From positions 139,044,297 to 139,108,296 of the forward strand of contig NC_084793.1 of assembly GCF_963169125.1 (NCBI RefSeq): a DNA stretch of 64,000 nt, written 5' to 3'. This stretch comes from Humulus lupulus (taxonomy: Eukaryota; Streptophyta; Magnoliopsida; Rosales; Cannabaceae). Below, piece after piece: positions 1 through 10,702 of the stretch. Each line of letters opens with the position of its first letter. Position 1 is the first letter of the stretch. A program made the position numbers and the translations under genes. The notes beneath the pieces are model-generated. The model did no database searches. It saw only the letters and a list, made by a program, of their open reading frames with translations, and was not told where the DNA came from.

Positions 1-792
1 ATTTGGCTAAGAAATTCCTTGGTCAATATTTTCCTACTACGAAGTCAGCCAGAATAAGAGGAGAGATTAATAACTTCCACCAGCTCGATGGGGAGTCTTT
101 ATATGATGCATGGGAAGGATTTAAAGAGTTGTAAAGGAAATGGCCACATCATGAATAGAGAAGTGGTTGCTAGCTCATACATTTTACAATGGCTTGGGGG
201 GAAATACAAGGACAATTACAGCGTCGGGAGGAGCGTTTATGAGAAAAAGCGCTAATGAAGCATATGAATTATTGGAAGATATGTCCATGAATAACTATAA
301 TTGGCCTACTGAGCATGAGAATAAGAAAGTAGCCGGAGTCTTAAAAGTTGATCCAATTGCTTTATTGACCGCTCAAGTGGCATCTCTAACTAAGCAATTA
401 CAGTAGAATAACCTCGCCGCACAAGCAATGCAGGTGCATAATGTCGCGAGTTGTGAGATTTGTGGGGGACCACATTCTTATGAATAATGCCCAAGCACAA
501 CTAGTTACTCAACAGACGTGAATAATATGCCTTTGGAACAGGCACAGGTTATTGATAAGTTTTCAAGACCTGCACCCAATACCTACTCCAATTCATATAC
601 TCCTGCGTGGAAAAATCACCCTAATCTGTCTTGGAAAAATAATCATGGGTTACAACCGCAGTATCCACCTCAACAACCCCCTAAACAACCTACTTATGGA
701 CTACATTCTAGGCCTTATTATGATCCAAACCCACGCCCATCTCATCCACCACCACATCCTCCAATGAATACACCAACAACACAACTTGAAGT
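1..792 (+). pseudogene. Retrotransposon gag, first segment (Athila-like)
   Basis: Decayed capsid/nucleocapsid polyprotein of a gypsy element. It opens with a retrotransposon-gag domain (FLGQYFPTTKSARIRGEI, positions about 12-67), meets two stops near 132 and 159, changes frame, and resumes as LAHTFYNGLGG with the typical MRKSANEAYELLEDM stretch. A zinc-knuckle-like segment, CEICGGPHSYE followed by a stop and then C, lies near 453-490. A proline/glutamine-rich linker follows to about 780. The frame runs directly into the first base of the solo LTR at 793 and resumes at 3060-3064, after the duplicated GAAGT. Gag would package the element RNA; this copy cannot be expressed intact. Confidence 0.8.
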
Positions 793-3059
793 TGTAATGA
801 CCCAACTATTTCTAAGACCTTGGACCATTAAAACTACTAGACATAACTACTAATTTAAATAAAACATACATAAGAAATAATCATAACTTTATTAAAAACT
901 CCAAAGTAAATATTGAAATACATAAATGAGCGGTATGGGATCCCATTATTTTAAAATAAAACATAACTTTAAATTAAATGAAGTTGTTTACAAAACTTAT
1001 TGCGGAAAATACATAAAAAACATAATTTAAAAGACTAAAAATAACGTCGTCCTCGAATCGACACGCAACCCATCCATTCCATTCATCCTCAACACACAAG
1101 TCAAGCCACCAAGAATCCTTCATCCTCCGTATCTAACTTCCTGCATCACACTAAAAATAAAGGAGTGAGCCTAATGCCCAGCAAGGAAAATCTACCAATC
1201 AAACATATAACATAAAACATAAACATAAGACTATATCAAAACACATACTATACATATACTATATCAAAACATATGACTATAAAACATAAACATAAGACTA
1301 TATCAAAACATATGACTATAAAACATCTATTACAACTCTGACCCATGTACATGGTAAACATTAGGGTTTGCTAGCTAAGCAACTATGAGCTTCAAAATAC
1401 ATTGAGGTTTGCTAGCTAAGCAACTATGAGCCCTATATAACATAAAAACATTTGGGGTTTGCTAGCTAACAACAATGAGCCTCAAAATACATTGAGGTTT
1501 GCTAGCTAAGCAATAATGAGCCCCTAAGCAACTATAAGCCTCAAAATACATTGATGTTTACTAGCTAAGCAACTATGAGCCCCAAAGACTACAAAACATA
1601 TTCATATATATCATAACATAATATATTATAACATAAACATAAACACATAAAATCTATTCTATTTTTCCTTACCAACACCGAGATAATTGAGAACAAGGAC
1701 ATGACTTGGAACACTCCTAAAACCAAGATAAAAACATATGAGTATCTATAGAAAAGAATATGAAAGAAAATTAAACCATCAACGAGGGAAACTTACCGAG
1801 AACCTTAATGTTTAAGAACTTAAACACCTAACCACGAAACCATAAACAAAAGTTAGGATCTGAAAGAGACTTAAGGAAAACTAAGGAATCATAAAGAATA
1901 TAACTTATGAATAATATTACCTTGGATGAACTAGAACCGATCTAAACTTCAATATCGAAAACACACTTTATCTCACTACTCAAGTGTTTATAAAGCTTAA
2001 GATGATAAAGCTTTTATTCCCCAAAACTCAAGTGTATCACTCTATAGAAATCCTAGCAGCTTGAAGGCTCTGAACATAGCTTGAAGAATGAAGAAAATGG
2101 CTGAGCACTAAGTCCTATTTATAGAGTTTGAGGAGTGAAACTATCCTATTAAAAAAAATACTTAAATCCTTAAATAAACATGATTATGACAAGTGTCATG
2201 CTATTAGTGGTTCTGGAAGATTCTAGAGTTTCTAGAACTTTCTTTTATAATTAAATCCTTAAATAAACATGATTATGACAAGTGTCATGCTCTTAGTGGT
2301 TCTGGAAGGTTCTAGAGTTTCTAGATCTTTCTTTTATTTTAATAAAAATACTTAATTTCATTCTAACTATAATCCAAATTCAATTTAAATAAAATAGAAT
2401 CCTAACTTCTAACTTCCTAAATCTCGTAACTCTAAACTCACTTGTAGTAAAATCAACATAACTGGAGTTGTATAATTCCTATTTAGACAATCTTTATACC
2501 GTTAGAAAGCTAATTCAATTATCCACAACTTTCGAGAAATACTATCTTTCAAAACTCATAACATAACTGAGTCAAAAATAGGTGGGACGTTACAGTACCC
2601 TAAAGTTATGGAAAATCTATTTACTTATCTAAATAACAACCTAATCCACAAATATCTTAACTAACCATAAAATAACAAACTCTAATTCCCTAGGTTGATT
2701 TCGAATTTACTAAGCCCAAAATCTTATTGGGCTTTTGGGCTTTATGTAGGCTCGATCCATAACACTTTTTTAATAATATCATAATTAATTTATTCTTATG
2801 AAATCACCCATTTTCCACAAACAAGACTACTAATATCATAAACCTATACTAAACTATAATAATCATAACTACTAAAATTAAACCTTATGTTATAATTAAT
2901 ATTTCTAAACTATAGGTTAAACTTATAAAACCCATAACTATTCCTACGAGCGTCCTACTAAGTCCCGACTTGAACCAAAATCCACGGAATCTAACATACT
3001 ACAAACTAATACTAACTACTGCTATCTAGCTAGTTAAGTAAATATTCTAGCACTCTACA
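793..3059 (-). mobile_element. Solo LTR of a long-LTR gypsy family (TGTAA... type), nested in gag
   Basis: Starts TGTAATGACCC and ends CTCTACA, flanked by perfect 5-bp direct repeats GAAGT (788-792 and 3060-3064). Removing it with one repeat restores the gag frame, so the outer limits are secure. The segment near 1155-1190 (GAGCCTAATGCCCAGCAAGG) matches in reverse the CTTGCTGGGCTTCAGCTCAC motif of the other copy at 45246-47693, so the LTR reads on the minus strand. Oddity: a second LTR-like terminus (GGGACGTTACA) occurs internally at 2584-2594, leaving an extra 465 bases before the true edge. I see no gag, pol or primer-binding site inside. Contents are AT-rich with a local tandem repeat. Confidence 0.8.
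1366..1585. repeat. Degenerate 40-59 bp tandem repeat inside solo LTR
   Basis: Five copies of a unit containing TTTGCTAGCTAAGCAACTAT and a CAAAATACATTGAGG block start near 1367, 1408, 1458, 1498 and 1557, so spacing varies between 40 and 59 bases. A shorter repeat of CATAAGACTATATCAAAACA lies just upstream at about 1220-1320. Confidence 0.75.
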
Positions 3060-3609
3060 GAAGTACATCCCAATGTACTGAACCAGTTCATGACTGAAAC
3101 CAGGGCATCTATCCGGATTTTGGAGACACAAATAGGTCAATTGGCTAAAATGTTTTTTAGTAGACAGTAAGGGAATTTGCCTAGTTCTACAGAGGTAAAT
3201 CCTAAAGAACAGTGTAATGCAATCTCCTTGAGGTCTGCGACTAAGTATGATGGACCTATAGTGGATGACATGGGGAAGAAGATAGGTGATCAACATGTTA
3301 CTAGTCCAGCATAAGAGGAGGCTACTGAAGACCTTCCAATGACAGAGAAACCAAAATACACCGAGCCAACACCAAGGATTCCATATCCTCAACAGTTTCG
3401 AAAGGGGAATCTTGACAAACTACACATTAATATCTCATTTGCTGAGGCACTTGAACAAATGCCAAGTTATGTGAAGTTTATGAAAGAAATTTTGTCAAAG
3501 AAAAGGAAGCTAGAGGATTATGAAACAGTGGCACTTAATGAGGAGTGCAGTGCGATACTTCAGAAGAAATTACCTCAAAAGCTTAAAGATCCTGGTAGTT
3601 TAAAAATTC
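3060..3609 (+). pseudogene. Retrotransposon gag, second segment, up to the protease linker
   Basis: Continues the frame broken at 792. It contains the heptad-rich ILETQIGQLAKMF segment (about 3115-3150), a stop near 3168, and a conserved end-of-gag block, LHINISFAEALEQMPSYVKF, followed by KEILSKKRKLEDYETVALN. This block is characteristic of plant Athila-like gag-protease polyproteins. The frame is cut at 3609 by the second solo LTR and continues in the same phase at 5185, after the duplicated AATTC. There are few stops here, so this is the best-preserved coding part of the element. The second methionine-started open stretch (3339-3638) runs about 30 bases into the LTR. Confidence 0.82.
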
Positions 3610-5179
3610 TGATAAGTACCGAATTTGTCTATTTTTAATTCATTATTCTTCTATTATTATGCACTTGATTATTTATTTATATATTTTTAATTAGTTTATT
3701 TTGTGTTTTTAGGATTTTCAAGACATTTGGGTGAAAGTGAATGAATTTGGGATGTTTTACAAGCAATGGTTAAGCTCGGAATTACAAGTCTGAAACTTCA
3801 TACTTGATTTTGATAACTTTTTAATACTTTTTTGGAAATATACCTAGACATAGAAGTTTTAGATATTTTTCTTAGATTTCTATATATTTTTGAATCGTCC
3901 AATTCCGAGTTATATCGAGGAAGTTATGCTTAAAATACTTTCGGTCACTACAGCAGAAGAAAACCGAAAAACGGGAAAACTTGCTACGGCCACGACCAAC
4001 CTTATTCGAGGCCGCGGCCTGGGGGACAGAATATAGTGGCCGCGGCCAGCAATGTCCCAGGTCACGGCTGGAGCCCGATTTTCTAGAAAATACATTTTTC
4101 TAGTGGCTGCGGCCACCAAGAATCATTGGCCGCAGCCGGCGATCGATTTTTTCTTAAATTTCAATTTTTAAATGTAATTTTTGGGGGGATATAAAAGGGA
4201 TTAGGGTTAACTTTTATTATAACTTTGGATTGCGATTTTTAGAAGCTAGAGCAGCAGAGGAGGAAAAAACATCATCATCTATATTCTTCAATCTAGTTTT
4301 TCTTTCTTCTAAAAACTCTTTTATTTTCATTGAATATTTATGTTTATGAATATGAATATGATTATGGAGTTGTTTTCTCTATAGTTAAGGTTTATTTCAA
4401 AACCTTAGACATGAGATCTTGAATGCATTGATGAATTTTATTCTTTTTATTCCCTTATATTAAATTGCTTCTATTTTTCTATTTAAATGTCATGGATCTT
4501 GTAAAATCTTGTTTTGATGGCCACTAATTAAGGTTTTGCATTGTTCTACTATCATCTTAGGATTTCTATTCACCTAATAGTTTAGGATTCTAAGTAAAGT
4601 GATAAATTGCAATTAAGGTATTGTGACGGGTATTTTAATTGTGATGAGAAATAGAACCTAGGTTAAATGAATTGCATGCTTAATGAATTTGTTGCCTAGA
4701 TTAACCTGTTTCCACAAAATGTAATGCTTTTACTAGGTTAAATAAATTGCATGCTTAATAGGTTTATTGCTGGGTAAAAAGGGTTAATTAAGAGCGCTTA
4801 GCTTTAATTAATTATATTAGGGAAACTGGGATAATTGATTGCTTAAGTTTTATCTGCGGGGTTAATAGTTTAATTGGGAATAGGGAATATTATTCATCAT
4901 TGTTGATAGATTGATTGTTGAAGGTGGAGAGTAACTCTTGACTATTTCTTTAATATCGTTATATCCTTAGTTATTCAATCTTTGATATTTATTTTATTTT
5001 ATGTTTTCAGCTATTAAAACTAAAACCCCTTTTTAATTTCAGTCTAGTATTATTTTGAATAATAATTTGATCATAGTCCTCGTGGGTTCGACCCTTATTT
5101 ACCGCTATACTGAAGTAGCTGGTGTAAGTGAATAATATATATATATATTCAAATTTGATATGGCATACGACATGCATCA
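3610..5179 (+). mobile_element. Solo LTR of an Athila-like element nested at the gag-protease junction
   Basis: Begins TGATAAGTACCG, ends ATGCATCA, and is flanked by perfect AATTC target duplications (3605-3609 and 5180-5184). The host gag-protease frame is continuous once it is removed. The end carries GTGGGTTCGACCCTTATTTA (near 5082-5101), a motif typical of Athila/Tat LTR ends, so it reads on the plus strand. At 3960-4145 it holds a cluster of GC-rich palindromes: GGCCGCGGCC twice, plus GTGGCTGCGGCCAC. Length 1570 bp. No internal coding region, so it most likely arose by LTR-LTR recombination. Confidence 0.88.
4003..4145. repeat. Palindrome cluster, word GGCCGCGGCC
   Basis: Exact palindromes GGCCGCGGCC at 4010-4019 and 4038-4047, and near copies GTGGCTGCGGCCAC at about 4103-4116 and GGCCGCAGCC at about 4127-4136. 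GC content is far above the flanks. Confidence 0.85.
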
Positions 5180-5880
5180 AATTCCATGTTCTATAGGGGG
5201 TTCAATAGAAACCAAGGCTTTATGTGATTGAGGGGCCAATGTGAATCTAATGCCTCTATCAATCTTTCAGAGGTTGAATTTGGGAGATGCTCGGCCAACT
5301 ACTGTGTCTTTGTAGATGGCAGATAGATCAGTTAATCATCCTTGTGGAGTGATTGAGGACATATTGGTGAAACTGGGTAAATTCATTTTTCCTGCAGACT
5401 TTATTATTCTAGATATGGAGGAAGATAAAAAATATTCCAATAATACTTGGAAGGCCATTCTTGGCTACTGGTAGGGCTTTAATCGATGTACAAAAGGGTG
5501 AGTTAAAGCTGCGAGTACAAAAAGAGGAAGTAATATTTAATGTTTTTGCAGCAACAGAAATTCCAACGTGTTGTAGAGTTGAAGTGGTAAACTAAGGAGA
5601 GAACAAGTTGGAAGTATCTAAGAAAAGATCCATAGTTAAATCTGGAATGCAAAAGGGGCATCATCGGTTAAAAAGGTTCTTTAGTGAAAGGGTTCGAATG
5701 TTATATGAGTGGGGGAAAGTTCACCAGTTTCTAATCACAAGAAACTAGGGCCAACTCATGACACTATGGCTCTCAAGGGCGTGAGGGGAGGACTTGATCC
5801 AAGTTGAATATTAAAGAAGAAAAGCGTCCGGCTAAATGACGTTAACGACAGCGCTATAGGAGGCATTCCTATATTTATTT
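5180..5880 (+). pseudogene. Retropepsin-like protease and gag-pro C-terminus
   Basis: Aspartic protease that would mature the gag-pol polyprotein. Visible landmarks are the substrate entry block IPCSIGGSIETKALCD (near 5180-5230), where a stop follows the catalytic-loop Asp and the usual D-x-G/A-A reads D-stop-GANVNLMP. Then come RLNLGDARPTTVSL, a stop, and [17 protein letters not shown] frameshift near 5435 disrupts the flap/LGRPFLATG segment, which survives as ILGYW-stop. Later residues ([15 protein letters not shown], about 5505-5545) match the family. A basic tail (about 5600-5750) ends gag-pro. There is no transition to reverse transcriptase. Catalytically dead. Confidence 0.78.
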
Positions 5881-6711
5881 TAGTTTTGTTTGTTTTTGTT
5901 TTTAATTAGTGGACAATTTTATTTAATTTCATTTTGGATTTGTAAAGTTTGTTTATTTTATTTTTTTATTTTTAGTATAAAGTCTGTAAAAAATCATGCA
6001 ATTCGTGAAAAGGTTGTTTTCAAGTTTGTAAAAAAAGGTCAAGTCGCGACTTGAGGTTCTAAGTCGCGGCTTCACGCTAAGTCAGAAAGTATGGAAATTG
6101 AAGGAGGGGTGGGTCGCGACTTAGGCTTATAAGTTGCGATCCTCGACCAAAATAGAGAATAATTGAGATTTTAACATAGGGGCAGGCTACGACTTAATGA
6201 GGCTGAGTCGCGGCGCGCTTGTGTCTGAAAGAAGAATGGTGGTTTAAAAATCATTTTTTTTAGTCCATACCTCTCATTTTTCATTTCTTTCATCCCAAAA
6301 CAATTTTTCTTTAGCAAAAGCTCTCAAATTTCTTCCCTTATCCTTCTACTTAAAATACCCTTAAGCCATATCCCTAATTTCTAATTCCTAGTTCATATTG
6401 ATTTCTTTCTTCCTTTCTTTTAATCTAACCCTAATTTTTTCTATTGATGATAAGTGAAGATTGAAAGGAGAATTGAAGAGTGGGCAGTCTTCAAGATTCA
6501 AGGGCATGTAAGTTTTCCTTTTTGATGTTCTTGATGTTTTGATTTAAGTAATTTTGTGCTAAGGGATTGAATTGGATTGTTGAACTGCCTTGTTAGTCTT
6601 TTTAGTGTCATTGAGTGATATTTTTGGGGTTAATCAGTTGAGGAAATTATAGTAAATTAGTGGAAATGCTGCCCAATTTTTGTGTTGTCCTGTTTGATAC
6701 ATTGTGTAAGT
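5881..6711 (+). other. Non-coding leader between gag-pro and the second frame, with palindromes
   Basis: T-rich, no credible frame. Contains a perfect 14-bp palindrome CAAGTCGCGACTTG (6040-6053), AAGTCGCGGCTT (6061-6072), GTCGCGAC (6113-6120) and related words to 6215. The segment near 6280-6500 is pyrimidine-rich and could be an untranslated leader for the 6712 frame. Confidence 0.6.
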
Positions 6712-7990
6712 ATGGGTTCAAGAAAACAACCTACAAGGGTTGCCTCTTCTAAAAACGTTAATTTCCCTTCAACATCCCGCACCCAACCACCCCAAACTCA
6801 GCCAATCCCGCCAACACCTCAACCAATTCAATAATTTGATCCAACTAGGTTTATTATTAAGGAAGCCTTTTATCACTATCAAAGATTATCTCAGCGTCTT
6901 GTAATTCAAGAGAGAGGAATGGAATATCGAGAAGATCCTTACCCTCAGGAAACTTATAAAATCATTCGGGCTGAAATTCAACACCATCGTTGGGAAACTT
7001 TTTGTGGATGATAAAATTCCCAAGGCTAATTTTTCAATGGTTTATGAGTTATATGCCAATTTTTCTGGGGCAGTTAATAGAAATGTGTTTGTGCGATAGG
7101 TTTCAGTAGAATGAGATATTGATAATATTGATGCCCTATATCAATTACCCATGTTGTTGCAAGACGAGGATGAATATTATCAATTGGCGTATAATAGTGA
7201 AATTGATTGGACTGAGGTGGCAGAAACATTAGGCATTCCTGGTTCTACTTTTGTCATGCAAAATGGAGAACCAAAGCATTTACGAAGATATCGAATGAAT
7301 TGTGTGGCCAAGGCCTGGACTCTTTTTGTGAGTGTGCGGCTTATACCCAACACTCACTTATCTAAAGTGGGTACTGATCGGTGTCTTCTGGTATATGCTA
7401 TTATGATGGGACTCTCTATCGATATTGGCCGAGTTATCTGCACAGGTATCAGGGATTTATACCAACTGACTATTACCGTCGATTTGGGGCACAGATCAAT
7501 GATTACTGATCTATGTGAAGCGTGGGAGGTACCTAAATATCCTAGTGATATTTATAGGAAGACAATGGGGACTATTTCTCGTGCTACGATGTATAAATTT
7601 GATGACCCATCTTTGGAGCCACTAGTACCACAACCCAGGCAGATGAGAGTTGAAGAGGAAAGAGATGCGGCTGAGGAACCCGCGCCTTCCAATGTCAACC
7701 AGCTAATTCAAGGGCAGCTGAGGAGAAAAGGAGAGGTTAATATCCTCAATATTTGGCACTTGAGGCTCCACCGAATCCGCACTAGGCCAGATTGGATTAT
7801 ATCATTTGGCAAAACCAACATACTCACAATTATTTGGGAGAGCTTCCTGATTATCATAGAGCTCAGATTGACAGACAAAATGAGTTGGTTATCGATGGTC
7901 AAATCAGGAGGCGGACCGACAGTATTTTCCTCATCCACCACCTTGGCATCCTTTTCCAGATCCACTACTTTTTTGAAGTGATTCACACAA
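6712..7990 (+). pseudogene. 'Putative plant transposon protein' domain frame (PF20167-like)
   Basis: Start chosen at the ATG at 6712 (MGSRKQPTRVASSKNV), which begins a Q/P-rich N-terminus broken by a stop near 6832. A frameshift near 7005 leads through ELYANFSGAVNRNVFV to the well-preserved core at 7151-7640. That core contains DEDEYYQLAYNSEIDW, AWTLFVSVRLIPNTHLSKV and DRCLLVYAIMMGLSIDIG, the hallmark blocks of the family annotated in many plant genomes as putative plant transposon protein. After 7730 another frameshift leads to a C-terminal piece (DYIIWQNQHTHNYLGEL) ending near 7990. The biochemical role is unknown; in retroelements it occupies the place where pol would be. The copy is broken but long stretches are readable, suggesting recent decay. 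Confidence 0.7.
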
Positions 7991-9345
7991 GGTAAGTTTT
8001 ATTTCTTTACTTATTTTTAAACATTGGGGACAATGTTTAGCTCAAGTTTGGGGGAGGGAGCTTATTTTTCTGTTTGTTTTGTTTTGTTAGTTTTGTTTAG
8101 TTTATGTTAGTGTTTGGAGTTTTATTTTAGTGTGTTATCAACATTAATGATGATTGACAACAAGTTCTGATGATAATAAAGTGAATGTTATGAGTATAAT
8201 CCAAAGAAAATGAAATCTGAAAAAATCTATGTGCTTGATTGAACACTCCGTTAGTTCATTTTAGTTTAGACAACATTTGTTGAATATTTTATATTGATAT
8301 TTAAATTGATATTTTTTATATTGATTATGCTTGCTGAAATTGGTTAGTGGAATGATGAATGGAAAGTAGAAATTATTTTCTACAATTCTAGAACTTGCTT
8401 ACTTGTTATTTGAGGCGAAATAATATATCATGAATGCTTAGGAATATGATTTAGGCTATCATTTGGACCGTTTGAGATTTTCTTGATGACCTTAAATTAC
8501 TTGATCCTTTGTTTACCCCTTTTGAGCCTAACATTGTATCTTTTTAGTCTAAACCATCATTTAAGCCTAATACTTGAAACTTGGTTATATATCAATCCCT
8601 AATATACTATGAACATATGATTGGAAAAATTATTATGGGGATTGATGTGTAATGGGGTTTATTTGTGAATTTAGTGGGTTTAGAAAATGAAAAGTGAAAA
8701 ATTTAGAGAGAGAGAGAGAGAGAGTATATATTGAAAAAAAAGAGGTTCAATACACTCCCAATACAAATATATAGTAAAATCTAGTTTGGGGGAGTGTGAC
8801 TATCATCTAATTTTTTTTTACATCTCTCTAAAGAAAAACAAGAAAGGAGATTATGGGATTGTATTACTATGGAAGTAAAGTCGGTGCTTTTTGGGTCATG
8901 TGCTTATAGTAAAGTGAACTTAAAGATTACGTTTTCATCTACTTTTACCTACACCATCATTACAAGCTTATACAAGTCCTATTGATTCTTATGTATATCA
9001 TGATTTTTATTAGTGGAGAGTAGCAAGTAAGAGAACTTATGGAATTATTTGGTTTGAATGGATTGCTTGGAAAGAATTTGGTTAGCATAATTTATCCTAA
9101 ATACCTTTATTTAATGATCATGATTTGATAATCCAAAATGTTAGTAGACTAAAGTGTGTTGATCGAGTGTTTCGATCAAAATTCTAGATTGAATAAATTG
9201 TTGAGTAGTTTTATGAGAATTATATGATTAACATTCATGATTTTGAGGCATAATTGTTGTTGTTGGTATAATTCATGTTGTTAGAGTCTAGGTTTGTTTT
9301 GAGTCCTTTGTTCGAGGGCGAACAAAGAGTAAGTTTGGGGGAGTT
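7991..9345 (+). other. 3' non-coding region of Athila-like element 1
   Basis: No coding frame. It opens with CATTGGGGACAATGTTTAGC followed by AAGTTTGGGGGAGG (about 8020-8057), a motif pair commonly placed after the last frame of Athila/Tat elements and resembling an internal polypurine tract. A (GA)n microsatellite sits at 8706-8724. A second AGTTTGGGGGAGTG occurs near 8782, and the terminal tract lies at 9331-9345. Confidence 0.6.
9331..9345 (+). other. Polypurine tract preceding 3' LTR
   Basis: AAGTTTGGGGGAGTT immediately precedes the TGATAAC start of the LTR, as expected for the plus-strand primer. Confidence 0.7.
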
Positions 9346-10702
9346 TGATAACTTCATTTTAGTGTCGTTTTAGAATGTGTTTTTGTGGTAATCTTGAGTC
9401 CTTATGTGTGTTTTGTGCAAGATTACACTTTTGTTTGTTCTTGTTGTAGGTTGGTGCGGTGAATCATGAGAAAAATGTAAAAATAAGAGAAAATGGTGGA
9501 AAAACGAAGATCTTGGTGGTTGTTCGACTCAAAATGATGCTAAGGATGAGTAAAAGTCACATTGTGATGAATAAACGAGGCTGAAAGACTTGATTTGAGA
9601 AATAATGGAATTAGGGTCGCAACTCTAGACAAGTCAGAAACACAAGGCTATTGAAAGGAATTAGTGCCACGACTTGCCCTTATAAGTCGTGGCACAAGGG
9701 GAAGTAAGAGGCTAAGCAAGGGGACATTCTGGACACGGGCCATGACTTGCTATGCTTGAGTTGTGGCGCTTGAAGACTTATGCAGATTTAGAGGAGTTCA
9801 AAAATAGACACCGGCCGCGACCTAGAGAAGGCCAAGTCGCAGCCAGCATATGAAAAATAAAGCGTTTGTGATTTTTTCATACCTATGGTTTAATTAGGTC
9901 ATTACGTCATATTTTAATTACTTTTTTAGAGACTAATTTTGATTCTTAGACTAGTTTCTCTGCATTTTTATATTTTTCTTTCTTTTTCAAGTTCTTGAAT
10001 ATTATGTTTTTGAATTATTATTTTGTTGATTTAGTCATGTCTGATATGAACTAAACATTTTTATCTATAGTTTAATGTAGTCACTTGGATTTCTATCTAA
10101 TTTAATTATGATGTCCTATTGATTTTTCTTCTCTATTCTAATCTCTATAATGTGTGTTTAATGCTAGTAAATACTTGATCAATATTTGCTTGATTTATGA
10201 TTTTGATTCAAAATTCGAAGAGATGAGAATTAAATATTCTATCATGATATACACATAGGTTACACATTGGACGAAAGTACCTGCATGACTTGTACAGTAA
10301 TTAGGTTTCCATGCTTAATGCCTGCTATATGTTTAAGTATACCACAGAGATGTAGAAAACCTGCATATAGGATGAGATCTTATATCTTGAAAAAGAATAG
10401 GAATCGTTTTATGTTAACCTGCTATTAGAATAGAAAGAAAGAAATTCAGAACTGCTTAATAAAATTAGTAGAATGAAAAGTTGATGAAATTAACACCCTA
10501 GGTATTTTTAATATTGATTTTCATCTTTTAATTAGTTATTTTTGTTCAAAGTTATTTACAATTTTAAAATTAAATTCATTCATCTAAAATTTGTTGCCAA
10601 ATAGAAATCAAAGAACAATTATTGGTACTTGGTAAATAGTCTTTGTGGGAACGATACTCTATTTATCATCTATATTACTTGAATTGATTGCGTGCACATG
10701 CA
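9346..10702 (+). mobile_element. 3' LTR of Athila-like element 1
   Basis: Starts TGATAACTTC after the polypurine tract and ends around CGTGCACATGCA. The right edge is soft because a TA microsatellite follows. The last 650 bases (about 10060-10690: TAGTCACTTGGATTTCTAT, CGAAAGTACCTGCATGACTT, GTGGGAACGATACT) align with 60310-60960, the LTR of another copy that is followed by a primer-binding site; this confirms direction and end. At 9600-9845 it contains palindromic words, including a 12-bp inverted repeat GTGCCACGACTT/AAGTCGTGGCAC with an 8-base loop (9664-9695). Confidence 0.75.

Larger units (their letters stand above)
1..10702 (+). mobile_element. Athila-like non-autonomous Ty3/gypsy element 1, 5' end outside window
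   Basis: Composite of gag, a retropepsin-like protease, a long AT-rich leader, a 'putative plant transposon protein' frame, a 3' non-coding tract with a purine-rich GTTTGGGGGAG primer for plus-strand synthesis, and a 3' LTR. The order gag-protease-extra frame-3' LTR, with no reverse transcriptase, RNase H or integrase visible, suggests a non-autonomous derivative mobilised by a partner element. The 5' LTR and start of gag lie left of the window. The coding part is interrupted by two later solo LTRs (793-3059 and 3610-5179). All frames contain stops or frameshifts, so the copy is dead. Assignment to Athila rather than another non-chromoviral lineage rests on recognisable gag and protease style, not on a reverse transcriptase. 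Confidence 0.7.

Noticed and set aside
2584..2594. GGGACGTTACA as the right end of the first solo LTR
   Set aside because: No matching target duplication there, whereas 793-3059 has GAAGT on both sides and restores the gag frame.
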